40,520 nucleotides of DNA from Bacteroidota bacterium (GTDB lineage: Bacteria; Bacteroidota; Ignavibacteria; UBA10030), in contig JAFGLB010000162.1 of NCBI GenBank assembly GCA_016928255.1, positions 1-40,520 on the forward strand, written 5' to 3'. The translations under genes were made by a program, and so were the position numbers. The notes beneath the pieces were generated by a model, which searched no databases, was not told the origin of the DNA, and saw only the letters and a program-made list of their open reading frames with translations. How positions within the stretch are numbered: position 1 is the first letter of the stretch; each line of letters starts with the position of its first letter. Shown here one piece after another: positions 1 to 9,750 of this stretch.

Positions 1-789
1 CAGGTAGTTCTTTCGCGCCGCATCCAGCTGCCTTTTTCAGGCGATCCTTTTCCTGTATATCGTGCGCTGCGTATAATCAATCCTTCTCCTTATCTTTTTT
101 ATCTCGACTTTAAATCCGTAAAACTAATAGGTTCTTCTCCTGAGGTGCTTGTGCGAGTACAAAATAACATCGCATCGGTTATGCCTATAGCGGGCACACG
201 CAAAAGAGGAAAATCACAGGAGAGCGATACACGATTGGGCGAAGAATTACTTTCAGATAGAAAGGAACTCGCAGAGCATGTAATGCTTGTTGATTTAGGA
301 CGAAACGATATTGGGCGCGTGAGCGAGTTCGGCAGTGTAGAAGTCTCTGTGTACAAACGCCTCAAGAGATTTTCGCATGTAATGCATCTTGTCTCCGAAG
401 TACAGGGCAAACTGAAGCCGAATTCGAGCAGCCTTGATGCATTGAAAGCCTGCTTTCCGGCTGGAACAGTTTCCGGCGCACCTAAAGTCCGTGCAATGGA
501 AATCATACATGAACTTGAACCGGTCCGGCGCGGAATTTATGCCGGAGCCGTCGGATATCTGGGTTTCAACGGCACGCTGGATACATGCATTGCTATCCGC
601 ACAATCATAGCGGCAAACGGTCTGTTGACGATTCAGGCCGGTGCGGGAATTGTGGCAGATTCGGTTCCGGAACTTGAATATAAAGAGACTGTTAACAAAG
701 CCCAGGCGCTTATTGATGCACTGGATTCTGCATCGAACGGATTAATGAAGATTCACAACGGAAACGAATTCACGGGAGAACAAAAATGA
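1..789 (+). CDS. trpE: anthranilate synthase component I, 5'-truncated by window edge
   Basis: Frame 1 is open from base 1 (QVVLSRRIQLPFSGDPFPVYRALR..GSSPEVLVRV..PIAGTRKRG..GRNDIGRV..FPAGTVSGAPKVRAMEII); first gene of a trp operon. Confidence 0.95.
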   Translation, partial: QVVLSRRIQLPFSGDPFPVYRALRIINPSPYLFYLDFKSVKLIGSSPEVLVRVQNNIASVMPIAGTRKRGKSQESDTRLGEELLSDRKELAEHVMLVDLGRNDIGRVSEFGSVEVSVYKRLKRFSHVMHLVSEVQGKLKPNSSSLDALKACFPAGTVSGAPKVRAMEIIHELEPVRRGIYAGAVGYLGFNGTLDTCIAIRTIIAANGLLTIQAGAGIVADSVPELEYKETVNKAQALIDALDSASNGLMKIHNGNEFTGEQK

Positions 790-1361
790 TTTTGTTTATA
801 GACAACTACGATTCATTTACTTACAACCTTGTGCAAATGATCGGAAAAATATATCCAGATATTCGCGTCATAAGAAATCATGATATGTCTGTCGAAGAAA
901 TATCTGCACTCAAGCCCGGCGGAATTATTCTTTCACCCGGGCCGGGCCGGCCTGAAGATGCCGGCATTACGGTCGATGTAGTAAAGAGACTCGGTGCCGC
1001 AATTCCGGTTCTTGGTGTCTGCCTGGGACATCAATCAATCGGTTATGCATTCGGCGCAAAAATTGTTTATGCACCGGAAATAATGCACGGAAGAACGTCG
1101 GATGTCATGCATTCCGGCGAGACTATTTTGCGCTCGATAAAAAGTCCGTTCACGGCAGGGCGTTATCATTCGCTTGTAATATCGCCGGAAGATTTTCCGG
1201 AAGAATTAAAAATATCGTCCCGCACAAACGACGGGATAATCATGGGAATAACTCACAGGGAATATCCCATCGAGGGAATTCAATTTCATCCTGAATCCAT
1301 TCTCACACCGGATGGACAACAAATTCTTCATAACTGGCTGGAGGTTTATAATATAAAATGA
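786..1361 (+). CDS. trpG: anthranilate synthase component II (glutamine amidotransferase)
   Basis: DNYDSFTYNLVQ, LSPGPGRPEDAG, GVCLGHQ, IQFHPES motifs; 4-bp overlap with trpE and with trpD. Confidence 0.96.
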   Translation: MILFIDNYDSFTYNLVQMIGKIYPDIRVIRNHDMSVEEISALKPGGIILSPGPGRPEDAGITVDVVKRLGAAIPVLGVCLGHQSIGYAFGAKIVYAPEIMHGRTSDVMHSGETILRSIKSPFTAGRYHSLVISPEDFPEELKISSRTNDGIIMGITHREYPIEGIQFHPESILTPDGQQILHNWLEVYNIK

Positions 1362-2371
1362 AAAATTACATTGAAAAATGCCTGTCGGGAGAAAATCTCA
1401 CGATAGATGAAGCTTCTGCCGCACTCGGCAGGATTATGAGCGGGCAATGCACAGATTCACAAATTGCCGGATTTATGATAGCCCTCCGCGCAAAAGGTGA
1501 AACATCCGATGAACTTGTCGGTTTTGCACGCACCATGCAGCAGAATGGCATCAGGTTGTCGATTGAAGATCATAACGCAATCGATATGTGCGGCACAGGC
1601 GGTGACGGCCTGGGCACATTCAATATTTCAACTATGGCTTCTCTCGTTGCTGCGGGAGCAGGAGTTACAGTAGCAAAACACGGCAACCGGTCCGTATCAA
1701 GTCAAAGCGGAAGCGCGGATGTTCTTGCTTCTCTGGGTGTTAACGTTCAGTGCTCTCCTGCAGCCGTTACAGAGTGTATTAACCGTGTCGGTATCGGATT
1801 TATGTTCGCACCTCTGTTTCATCCTGCAATGAAGCACGCAGCAAAACCGCGGACCGAATTGGGTGTTCGCAGTTTTTTCAATATGATAGGCCCGCTGACA
1901 AATCCGGCCGGAGTAAAACGCCAGCTGATAGGTGTTTACCAACCGCGTGTTGCCCCCCTTCTGGCCGGAGCTTTGCAGAAACTGGGTGCAGAAAAAGCTT
2001 GTGTCGTTCACAGCGATGACGGTCTGGATGAAGTCACACTTTCAAGCGGTACCGTCGTGCATGAAGTAGACGGAAATAGATCGCTTAAAGAATACCGCCT
2101 GCGTCCGGAGGATTTCGGTTTTGCAGAATGCACACTCGAGAATCTCCGCGGAGGAGATAAGGATCAAAATGCAAATATTTCGCTGGAATTACTTAAAGGC
2201 AAACCGGGACCTGCACGCGATGTTGTTGTGGTAAATGCTGCGCTCGGAATATATCTGGGCGGAAAAGCAAAAAATTTCGTTGAAGGCAAACAAAAAGCTG
2301 TAGAATCCATCGATTCAGGAAAAGCTTACGAGAAACTAAAAAAACTTATAGAATATTCGAATAAACAATGA
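1358..2371 (+). CDS. trpD: anthranilate phosphoribosyltransferase
   Basis: CGTGGDGLGTFNISTMASLVAAGAG, KHGNRSVSSQSGSADVL; operon context. Confidence 0.96.
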   Translation: MKNYIEKCLSGENLTIDEASAALGRIMSGQCTDSQIAGFMIALRAKGETSDELVGFARTMQQNGIRLSIEDHNAIDMCGTGGDGLGTFNISTMASLVAAGAGVTVAKHGNRSVSSQSGSADVLASLGVNVQCSPAAVTECINRVGIGFMFAPLFHPAMKHAAKPRTELGVRSFFNMIGPLTNPAGVKRQLIGVYQPRVAPLLAGALQKLGAEKACVVHSDDGLDEVTLSSGTVVHEVDGNRSLKEYRLRPEDFGFAECTLENLRGGDKDQNANISLELLKGKPGPARDVVVVNAALGIYLGGKAKNFVEGKQKAVESIDSGKAYEKLKKLIEYSNKQ

Positions 2372-3156
2372 GTATACTAAATGAAATAATCCTCAGTACA
2401 CGTCAGGATATTGCCGAGCTAAAAAGAATCCACTCTCTTAGTAGGCTGAAGGACATGCCTTGTTATTATCAAAGCAATCTGTCTTTGGCAGAATCATTAT
2501 CACAAAAGAATCCTGGAATAATCGCTGAGATAAAAAAAGCCTCACCGTCAAAAGGTATAATCAGAAAAGATTTCGATCACCGGTCTATCGCAGCCGGTTA
2601 TGCAGAAAACGGTGCCGGGGCGATCTCCATATTGACTGAAAAAAAACATTTTCTGGGTGACATAAAATATATATCCGATGTCCGTCCAAAAATAAATATC
2701 CCGATCTTGCGAAAGGATTTTATAATTGATCCATATCAGCTGACCGAAGCTAAGGCGTACGGTGCTGATGCCGTTTTGCTTATCGCCGCTGCATTGGAAC
2801 CAAATCAGCTTCACGATTTTCACGACGAAGCAGCTGAAATCGGACTCGATTGCCTTGTAGAAGTTCATAACGAAAAAGAATTGGAAAAACTTGATTTTAG
2901 CCAAGTCAGGATAATCGGTATAAATAACCGTAATCTTTCGGACTTTACAGTAGATATAAAAACATCAATCCGCCTTTCGTCTTTAATACCAAAAGATATT
3001 CTTATTGTCAGCGAAAGCGGCATCTCGAACAGTTCAGATATTAAAGAATTAATGAAGCAGGGAATTTTCTCTTTTCTCATAGGAGAGAGTTTTATGCGTG
3101 CGGAATCACCCGGAAAAGCATTAAAAATTCTGCTTGGTTCAGTGCAAGGAAACTGA
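2368..3156 (+). CDS. trpC: indole-3-glycerol phosphate synthase
   Basis: IAEIKKASPSKGIIR, ILTEKKHFLGD, LRKDFIIDPYQ, IGINNRNLSDFTVD. Confidence 0.96.
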   Translation: MSILNEIILSTRQDIAELKRIHSLSRLKDMPCYYQSNLSLAESLSQKNPGIIAEIKKASPSKGIIRKDFDHRSIAAGYAENGAGAISILTEKKHFLGDIKYISDVRPKINIPILRKDFIIDPYQLTEAKAYGADAVLLIAAALEPNQLHDFHDEAAEIGLDCLVEVHNEKELEKLDFSQVRIIGINNRNLSDFTVDIKTSIRLSSLIPKDILIVSESGISNSSDIKELMKQGIFSFLIGESFMRAESPGKALKILLGSVQGN

Positions 3157-3157
3157 T

Positions 3158-3766
3158 ATGAAAATAAAAATATGCGGTATAACAAACAATGACGATGCGC
3201 TCATGGCGGCAGAACTCGGTGCTGACGCCCTGGGTTTTATTTTTGTGAAGAAAAGTCCGAGATATATCAATCCATATGATGCGCAAAAAATAATAAAATT
3301 ACTGCCGCCGTTTATTACGCCTGTAGGCGTTGTTGCCGATGTATCCAATGAGGAAATATCAGATTTGATAAAAATAACCGGCATACGCTGCCTGCAGCTG
3401 CATGGAAGCGAGGTACCCGATTTTTGTGCCGATCTTTCCGTTCCGGCTTACAAGTCGTTCCGCGTTAATAACGGCTTCGACCTGCAGGTCCTTCTAAATT
3501 ACAGGGTACCGGCATATTTGCTGGATACATATGTCGAAGGCACTATGGGCGGCACGGGCAGGACATTCGACTGGGATATTGCCGTTAAAGCAAAATCTTT
3601 CGGCAAAATTATACTCGCGGGCGGACTGACGCCTGAGAATATTGCTGAAGCAATAAAAAAGGTTCAGCCGTACGCGGTGGATTTGAACAGCGGCGTTGAA
3701 TCGGCTCCAGGAAAAAAAGATAAAAATAAACTTGAACATGTTTTTAAAATAATACGATCCCTGTAA
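3158..3766 (+). CDS. trpF: phosphoribosylanthranilate isomerase
   Basis: MKIKICGITNNDDALMAAELGADALGFIF; ATG at 3158 preferred over the upstream start in the ORF track. Confidence 0.95.
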   Translation: MKIKICGITNNDDALMAAELGADALGFIFVKKSPRYINPYDAQKIIKLLPPFITPVGVVADVSNEEISDLIKITGIRCLQLHGSEVPDFCADLSVPAYKSFRVNNGFDLQVLLNYRVPAYLLDTYVEGTMGGTGRTFDWDIAVKAKSFGKIILAGGLTPENIAEAIKKVQPYAVDLNSGVESAPGKKDKNKLEHVFKIIRSL

Positions 3767-3790
3767 TAAGCAACTTTAGGAGATTAAACC

Positions 3791-4999
3791 GTGAAATTAA
3801 GGCAATCCCAATTACAAAAATACAGTTATCCGGATATAAATGGATTCTTCGGAAAATACGGCGGCAGATACGTGCCTGAAACATTGATGCAGGCTCTATT
3901 TGAGCTTGATGAATTATACCGCGATGCAGTGAAGGATAAAGCATTTAAAAAAGAATTCACATCAATGCTAAAATCATACGCCGGAAGGCCGACACCTTTA
4001 ACCTTCAGCGACAGGCTGACAGATCATTACGGGCGCGGAAAAATTTATATGAAACGCGAAGATCTGTGTCATACCGGGGCCCATAAAATTAATAACACGG
4101 TCGGGCAAATTCTTCTCGCAAAACGCTCCGGTAAAAAACGTATTATAGCCGAAACAGGAGCGGGACAGCATGGGGTTGCTACTGCAACAGTAGCAGCAAA
4201 GATAGGATTACAATGTGTAGTTTATATGGGTGAAGAGGATATTCACCGCCAGGAATTAAATGTCCACAGGATGAAAATGCTCGGTGCAAATGTCGTCCCG
4301 GTAACCACCGGAAGCCGGACTCTGAAAGATGCCACCAGCGAAGCCATCCGCGACTGGGTGACAAATGTCGATAATACATTTTATATCATCGGTTCTGTGG
4401 TCGGCCCTCACCCTTACCCGATGATGGTCCGTAATTTTCAATGTATCATAGGCGAAGAAACTTTTAAACAAATCCTTTCGGCTGAAGACAAACTTCCGTC
4501 AATACTGGTTGCATGCGTCGGCGGCGGCAGCAATGCAATAGGCATGTTTTATCCTTTCCTTGGCAAAAACGTTCAAATGATCGGCGTGGAAGCCGCCGGC
4601 TGCGGCCTGAATACACAAAAACATGCGGCCACTCTTTCACGCGGAACACCAGGTGTTCTGCATGGATCCTTCAGCTACCTGCTTCAGGATAAAAATGGAC
4701 AGGTAGATCTTGCACATTCAATTTCGGCGGGACTCGATTATCCGGGTGTCGGTCCTGAGCACAGCGCCCTGAAAGATTCCGGCAGGGTAAAATACGTTTC
4801 AATTACAGATAATCAGGCCTTGAGAGCAGCCGGTCTATTTACCCGCCTGGAAGGCATCATACCGGCTTTGGAATCGGCGCATGCAATTGCATACCTGGAA
4901 AAACTTATGCCTTCTACAACAAAAAAAGATGTCATCGTCGTCAACCTCTCCGGCAGAGGAGATAAAGATATGATGACATATGCGAGAGAACTCAACTAA
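3791..4999 (+). CDS. trpB: tryptophan synthase beta chain
   Basis: [11 protein letters not shown]-type start, [35 protein letters not shown] start. Confidence 0.97.
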   Translation: MKLRQSQLQKYSYPDINGFFGKYGGRYVPETLMQALFELDELYRDAVKDKAFKKEFTSMLKSYAGRPTPLTFSDRLTDHYGRGKIYMKREDLCHTGAHKINNTVGQILLAKRSGKKRIIAETGAGQHGVATATVAAKIGLQCVVYMGEEDIHRQELNVHRMKMLGANVVPVTTGSRTLKDATSEAIRDWVTNVDNTFYIIGSVVGPHPYPMMVRNFQCIIGEETFKQILSAEDKLPSILVACVGGGSNAIGMFYPFLGKNVQMIGVEAAGCGLNTQKHAATLSRGTPGVLHGSFSYLLQDKNGQVDLAHSISAGLDYPGVGPEHSALKDSGRVKYVSITDNQALRAAGLFTRLEGIIPALESAHAIAYLEKLMPSTTKKDVIVVNLSGRGDKDMMTYARELN

Positions 5000-5047
5000 T
5001 ATTGTAAAAATATTTTTGCGTTGAAAATATATAATCCGGAGTTTTAA

Positions 5048-5851
5048 ATGAAAATTAAAAAACAGCTAAAAGGAAATAGAATTGCACCGCTGTTTCATTC
5101 TTTAAAAGAAAAAAACAATAAGGCGCTCACACTTTTTATTACTGCAGGCTATCCGAAAAAAAACTCTACCGTGCCTCTGGCGCTGCGTATTGCCGAGTCA
5201 GGAGCAGATATTATTGAACTCGGCATGCCCTTCTCCGATCCGCTTGCCGACGGGCCTGTGATACAGACAAGTTCTCAGCAGGCCATAAAAAACGGCATTA
5301 CCCTGAAACTGGTATTGGCCCAGGTAAAAGAAATCCGAAAACATTGCGAAATTCCATTGATCCTTATGGGTTATTTAAATCCCATTTTGCATTACGGTGA
5401 AAATAAATTTTTTGCAGATGCAAAGAAAGCCGGGATTGACGGTATAATTCTTCCTGAGGTTCCGCTCGAAGAATCCGCCCGTTTTCTTTCTCTCAACCGA
5501 AAATATAATCTCGCCGATATTCTTTTTGTAAGTCCGGCTACACCGGAAAAAAGAATCAGAGAAATAGACAAAACTGCGTCCGGATTTATTTATTGTGTGT
5601 CTACAACCGGAGTTACGGGAAAATCCAATATCGGCAATATCGGTTCATATATTAAACGGGTCAAGAAGAATGCAGTAAAAAATCCTGTCCTGGTAGGATT
5701 CGGAATTAAAACTCCGGCTGACGCCCGTAATATTGCCAGACATGCAGACGGCATTATTATCGGAAGCGCATTAATTAAAAAAATAACACAAAAAGAACCT
5801 TTATTAAAAATTGGTAAATGGGCAGCGGATATGAAAAGAGCTTTGCATTAA
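5048..5851 (+). CDS. trpA: tryptophan synthase alpha chain
   Basis: TLFITAGYP, IIELGMPFSDPLADGPVIQ, GFIYCVSTTGVTG, VGFGIKTP. Confidence 0.96.
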   Translation: MKIKKQLKGNRIAPLFHSLKEKNNKALTLFITAGYPKKNSTVPLALRIAESGADIIELGMPFSDPLADGPVIQTSSQQAIKNGITLKLVLAQVKEIRKHCEIPLILMGYLNPILHYGENKFFADAKKAGIDGIILPEVPLEESARFLSLNRKYNLADILFVSPATPEKRIREIDKTASGFIYCVSTTGVTGKSNIGNIGSYIKRVKKNAVKNPVLVGFGIKTPADARNIARHADGIIIGSALIKKITQKEPLLKIGKWAADMKRALH

Positions 5852-5870
5852 CAGTCGATTATTTAAACGA

Positions 5871-6578
5871 TTATTTCTTTGATCGCTTGGCCCAGGTTTT
5901 TAATCTTTTTTTAACTGCCGGACTCTGTAATTCTCTTAATGCATCCGATGCTATCCATTTGGCGGACGGAGAGTTCATTTTTTTTATTTCCTTAGCCGCT
6001 TTGACGGCATACGGATTGCAATACAGACTTCTTTTCCCTATCTGCCTGAGTGCCCAGTTGACGGCTTTCTTAACGTACTGGCGTTCATCCGCTGCATATT
6101 TTTTAACAAGCGGGAGATATTTTATAAATACTTTATCGTTCATTTTTTTATCGTGCACACAGAGAGTTGCGATCATCGAAAATCCGGCCCTGCGGACAAA
6201 TTCCTGCTTCCGCTTCACCCATGTGACTGCAAGTTCATGCGCATACGGAGTGTCTCTGAAACAATGCATACAGGCGCAGTCGCAAACAGCCCAATTATCG
6301 AAATCTTTTATCCATGCGTTCATTGTGCTCTTTTTTATCTTGTTCGGATCAGCAATAAGAGTGCTTAATATTCTTGCTTCATAAACGCCGGTTTTCCAGA
6401 GTTCAATGGCCAGATCCGTGTTCTTTCCAAGCCTCTTGGCCATAGCAAACAGCGGTTTTGCAGACACGCCGAGCACCTTTTTTGTGCTGGTTATGCCGTA
6501 CCGCTTCATTCCCTCGGCATTTTTGGAATTTGCTTTGGAATAAAGCTCTGTCAGCACAGTATTTGTTAGCGAGTTCAT
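5871..6578 (-). CDS. DNA alkylation repair protein, AlkD-like HEAT-repeat family
   Basis: YGITSTKKVLGVSAKPLFAMAKRLGKNTDLAIELWKTGVYEARIL..DNWAVCDCAC..FVRRAGFSMIA; convergent with trpA. Confidence 0.8.
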   Translation of the reverse strand: MNSLTNTVLTELYSKANSKNAEGMKRYGITSTKKVLGVSAKPLFAMAKRLGKNTDLAIELWKTGVYEARILSTLIADPNKIKKSTMNAWIKDFDNWAVCDCACMHCFRDTPYAHELAVTWVKRKQEFVRRAGFSMIATLCVHDKKMNDKVFIKYLPLVKKYAADERQYVKKAVNWALRQIGKRSLYCNPYAVKAAKEIKKMNSPSAKWIASDALRELQSPAVKKRLKTWAKRSKK

Positions 6579-6765
6579 TCTATCACCCGGCTTTGATTAA
6601 TAATATTGCTCTATGATAAACACTTCTTTTTCAAAGTCCAAATAATTATTAAACATAATTATTCCTTTTCATCCGCTATGCTCATGGCTTTTCATGGACT
6701 TCATTTGTACATTAAAGTTACTATATAATAGCTTTTTAAAAAGATAATTATTAAAATAGTACCTG

Positions 6766-7869
6766 ATGAAACATAAATCCTCTTCTTATACAGAAGAGCT
6801 GAAAAGACTTTCAGCTCTTCGTAACCTTGACAAAATTAGGACAGGTGTTAACTCGTTATATTATCGTGTAGTTAAAACACACACTGATAGAGATGGCTTA
6901 GGTAATTTTCCTGTCAATGGTCAATCATTTCGAATTAATAAAGAATACTTACTTTCTGAGTTCTCTCAAATACAAGAAGCTCATTCTATTGAAAGGGCAA
7001 AGTATTATATTAAAAGACTCATAAAGAGTCTTAATGAAATTCGTCTTGGTAAATTGAATGATATTAATCTTAACCGTTGGAAAGAATACAACGATATCGT
7101 TACAGACAGCCTTTGGGAAATTGATAAACGAGACAGGTCGGGGACGCACACCGCTGGTTACTGGGGTAACTTTGTACCACAAATACCTAATCAACTTCTT
7201 CGTCGATATACAAAAAAAAATGATTGGGTCCTGGATGCCTTTCTTGGAAGCGGTACAACGTTAATCGAATGCAAAAAATTAGGTAGAAATGGAATAGGCG
7301 TTGAATTACAACCGTCGATCGCTAGGAAAGCTCAACAAGCAATAGATAAAGAAAATTCTGAAATTCCTATGCGATGCCCTGTAATTGTCGGCGATAGCAA
7401 ACAGTTGAACTTATCGCAAGAAATAAAAAAGTATGGCACATCATCTGTCCAATTTGTTCTCCTCCATCCACCTTATTGGGATATAATAAAATTTAGCAAT
7501 AACGATTCTGATCTCTCAAATTCAAAAACAATAAATGATTTTCTATCTGATTTTGGTAAAGTTGTTGATAATTGTTCAAAAATATTGGATCAGGGAAGAT
7601 ATTTGGCTGTTGTTATTGGCGATAAGTATAGTGATGGGAACTGGATTCCTCTTGGTTTCTATACAATGCAAGAAGTTTTGAATAGAAATTATTCTCTTAA
7701 ATCAATAATCGTAAAGAACTTCAAACAAACAAAAGCAAAGCGTGGCCAAGAAAGATTATGGAGATATCGCGCTCTTGTTGGTGGCTTTTATGTATTTAAG
7801 CATGAATACATATTCTTATTTAAAAAAATAGTGCCAATTAATTCACTTAGTAGTAAATTACAAAAATGA
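6766..7869 (+). CDS. DNA methyltransferase (N4/N6 amino-methylase type), motif order X-I-IV
   Basis: WVLDAFLGSGTTLIECKKLGRNGIGVEL (SAM motif I) followed by FVLLHPPYWDIIKFS (catalytic PPY motif with His in place of Asp/Asn/Ser); upstream GNFVPQIPNQLLRRYTKKNDW resembles motif X. Confidence 0.85.
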   Translation: MKHKSSSYTEELKRLSALRNLDKIRTGVNSLYYRVVKTHTDRDGLGNFPVNGQSFRINKEYLLSEFSQIQEAHSIERAKYYIKRLIKSLNEIRLGKLNDINLNRWKEYNDIVTDSLWEIDKRDRSGTHTAGYWGNFVPQIPNQLLRRYTKKNDWVLDAFLGSGTTLIECKKLGRNGIGVELQPSIARKAQQAIDKENSEIPMRCPVIVGDSKQLNLSQEIKKYGTSSVQFVLLHPPYWDIIKFSNNDSDLSNSKTINDFLSDFGKVVDNCSKILDQGRYLAVVIGDKYSDGNWIPLGFYTMQEVLNRNYSLKSIIVKNFKQTKAKRGQERLWRYRALVGGFYVFKHEYIFLFKKIVPINSLSSKLQK

Positions 7870-7870
7870 T

Positions 7871-8989
7871 TTATTCTAAATAAATTATTTTGCACATATT
7901 CTTAGTGGAATTCACCTTATTGTTACTATCAATTTCCAAACCAAGTATTTTTCCAACATTGAAAGCTAACCAGTCTTTTGGATCCTTTTCAATATCTTTT
8001 AATCCTCTATTTATCCATCGATTTATAGATCCGGTGAATATATCTGCTATCTGAATCAGTTCACTCTTTTCAGATTTTTCACACTTAACTTTATTTTTGT
8101 TGAGTATTATAGACTTATCCTGGAATTCAATATTCAGTGCCTCAACAATTCGTCTATTCATCGGAGGCAATTGTAAAACATCCGTATGGATATCAGCGTC
8201 TTTGGTAACATGTAATTCTACCGGTGGAGATATTTTAAATGATTTAAGTTCACTATCTGTCCCTTCTATTAATAATTCAGCAAGTCCATTATATACAGCT
8301 GCTAATTGTTGATTAACATTAAAATCAGAATTTTTAAGAACTAGTGCTTTGAAAGATGAAAACAAATTATTGTTGAAAAATGCCTCAAAAAAAGAAGCTG
8401 CTTGTTGTGCTCTTAAATTATTTTTAATTTTCGTAAAATGAAATTCAATAACATCTTGTTTTTGTTTGTTTAGAATCTCTACTGCACCATGATAATCCGC
8501 GCTTGAATACAACCATATACTACCAATAACTAAATATTTTTCGTTTTTTCCGCTTTCATCTGCAAATATAAATAAAGGTTTATAGTCAAGCGTTTTAGCA
8601 GCAAAATCTTCTGCTTTTTCTTTCTGGTGTTTACGTCGATATAGTCTAACTTTGGGAGACGCTTGGAAAAGTTTATATTCATTTTGTATGCGCGCGCGTT
8701 CACGCTGCATATCATAAAAATGCGGTAGTTTATAAAGATCGCTTAGAGATAAAAATTCATTATTAATGAAGGTTGGATAGAATGTCTTTAATAAATATAT
8801 TATCAAAGCAATATCGGAATCTCTTGCTTTTGGATATTGATTGAGAATATGTGCCACTTTTTGAAATAGCTTTTCAGAATCTCCTCGTAGAACTTGCTTT
8901 AGTAGTATATCTCTTCTTTTGCGAAGATTTTCTGTTTTATTTCGAGATTTGCCTTTTTTCTTTAAGTTTGACCTTCCTTTGCTTCCCAT
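7871..8989 (-). CDS. DUF3800 domain-containing protein
   Basis: FIFADESGKNEKYLVIGSIWL and C-terminal LIQIADIFTGSINRWINRG fit the DUF3800 pattern; start set to ATG at 8989 (GGGAGATAAGATG) rather than the track start at 9031. Confidence 0.75.
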   Translation of the reverse strand: MGSKGRSNLKKKGKSRNKTENLRKRRDILLKQVLRGDSEKLFQKVAHILNQYPKARDSDIALIIYLLKTFYPTFINNEFLSLSDLYKLPHFYDMQRERARIQNEYKLFQASPKVRLYRRKHQKEKAEDFAAKTLDYKPLFIFADESGKNEKYLVIGSIWLYSSADYHGAVEILNKQKQDVIEFHFTKIKNNLRAQQAASFFEAFFNNNLFSSFKALVLKNSDFNVNQQLAAVYNGLAELLIEGTDSELKSFKISPPVELHVTKDADIHTDVLQLPPMNRRIVEALNIEFQDKSIILNKNKVKCEKSEKSELIQIADIFTGSINRWINRGLKDIEKDPKDWLAFNVGKILGLEIDSNNKVNSTKNMCKIIYLE

Positions 8990-9224
8990 CTTATCTCCCT
9001 CGATAGTTATGAATTGAGTATTTAGACTCAAGCAATCTTTGGGTTTTGTAGAAGTTTTGTTAATTTGATAACAATAATAAATTTAGTTTTTCAGAGAATC
9101 AATTGCAATATTATTACATTCATTTATGGCTATTATTAGCATTTACTTTGTAAACTTAATTGATATATTCTAAAAAATTATCTTGTTCCTTAAATGATAA
9201 ATATAATATTAAAGGATCTATCTT

Positions 9225-9749
9225 ATGTTCTGGCTCAAATTCATTGCTAATTTTATTAAAATTATGCGCGAGGGACAGACTCCCGCTCAGGTCGCGGGCG
9301 GTTTTGCTTTCGGCTCAATTTTAGGCCTGTCGCCCATGCTGACGCTTCAGGGTCTGATAGTCTGGTTTATCATTCTTGTTCTAGATGTAAACCTTTCAGC
9401 CGTTACCGTTTCACTTTTTCTTTTCAGTCTTATAGCTTTTATTTTCGACCCGTTGTTTCACCAGTTGGGTTATTATATACTTGTTAATATCGATGGGCTG
9501 AAAGATTTTTGGACGAGTTTGTACAATGCTCCAATCGCGCCTTTAACACGTTTTAATAATACTGTTGTCATGGGAAGTTTTGTATGTGCGATTATAGTTT
9601 TCCCGTTCGTTTATTTCGGCTTTAAAAAATTTGTAATTGCCTACCGGACAACAATAGGCAAGCGCCTTCAGAAAACAAAAATTTATCGGATCATAAATAA
9701 AAGCTGGATAGTCCAGACATACCAGCGTATTCGCGGAATGGTGGTGTGA
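9225..9749 (+). CDS. DUF2062/TIGR03546-like membrane protein
   Basis: GQTPAQVAGGFAFGSILGLSPMLTLQGLIVWFIILVLDVNLSA: conserved GxxxGxxPxxxxQ-like membrane segment. Confidence 0.7.
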   Translation: MFWLKFIANFIKIMREGQTPAQVAGGFAFGSILGLSPMLTLQGLIVWFIILVLDVNLSAVTVSLFLFSLIAFIFDPLFHQLGYYILVNIDGLKDFWTSLYNAPIAPLTRFNNTVVMGSFVCAIIVFPFVYFGFKKFVIAYRTTIGKRLQKTKIYRIINKSWIVQTYQRIRGMVV

Positions 9750-9750
9750 C

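Noticed and set aside
5818-6384. 188-aa + strand ORF
   Set aside because: Antisense to the well-supported AlkD-like gene; no recognisable domain.
6697-6730. TTGTAC...TATAAT as a sigma-70 promoter for the methyltransferase
   Set aside because: Spacing is only 13 bp, too short for a standard promoter.
7058-7264. 68-aa ORF inside the methyltransferase
   Set aside because: Shifted-frame shadow; kept only as the slipped frame of the A9 tract.
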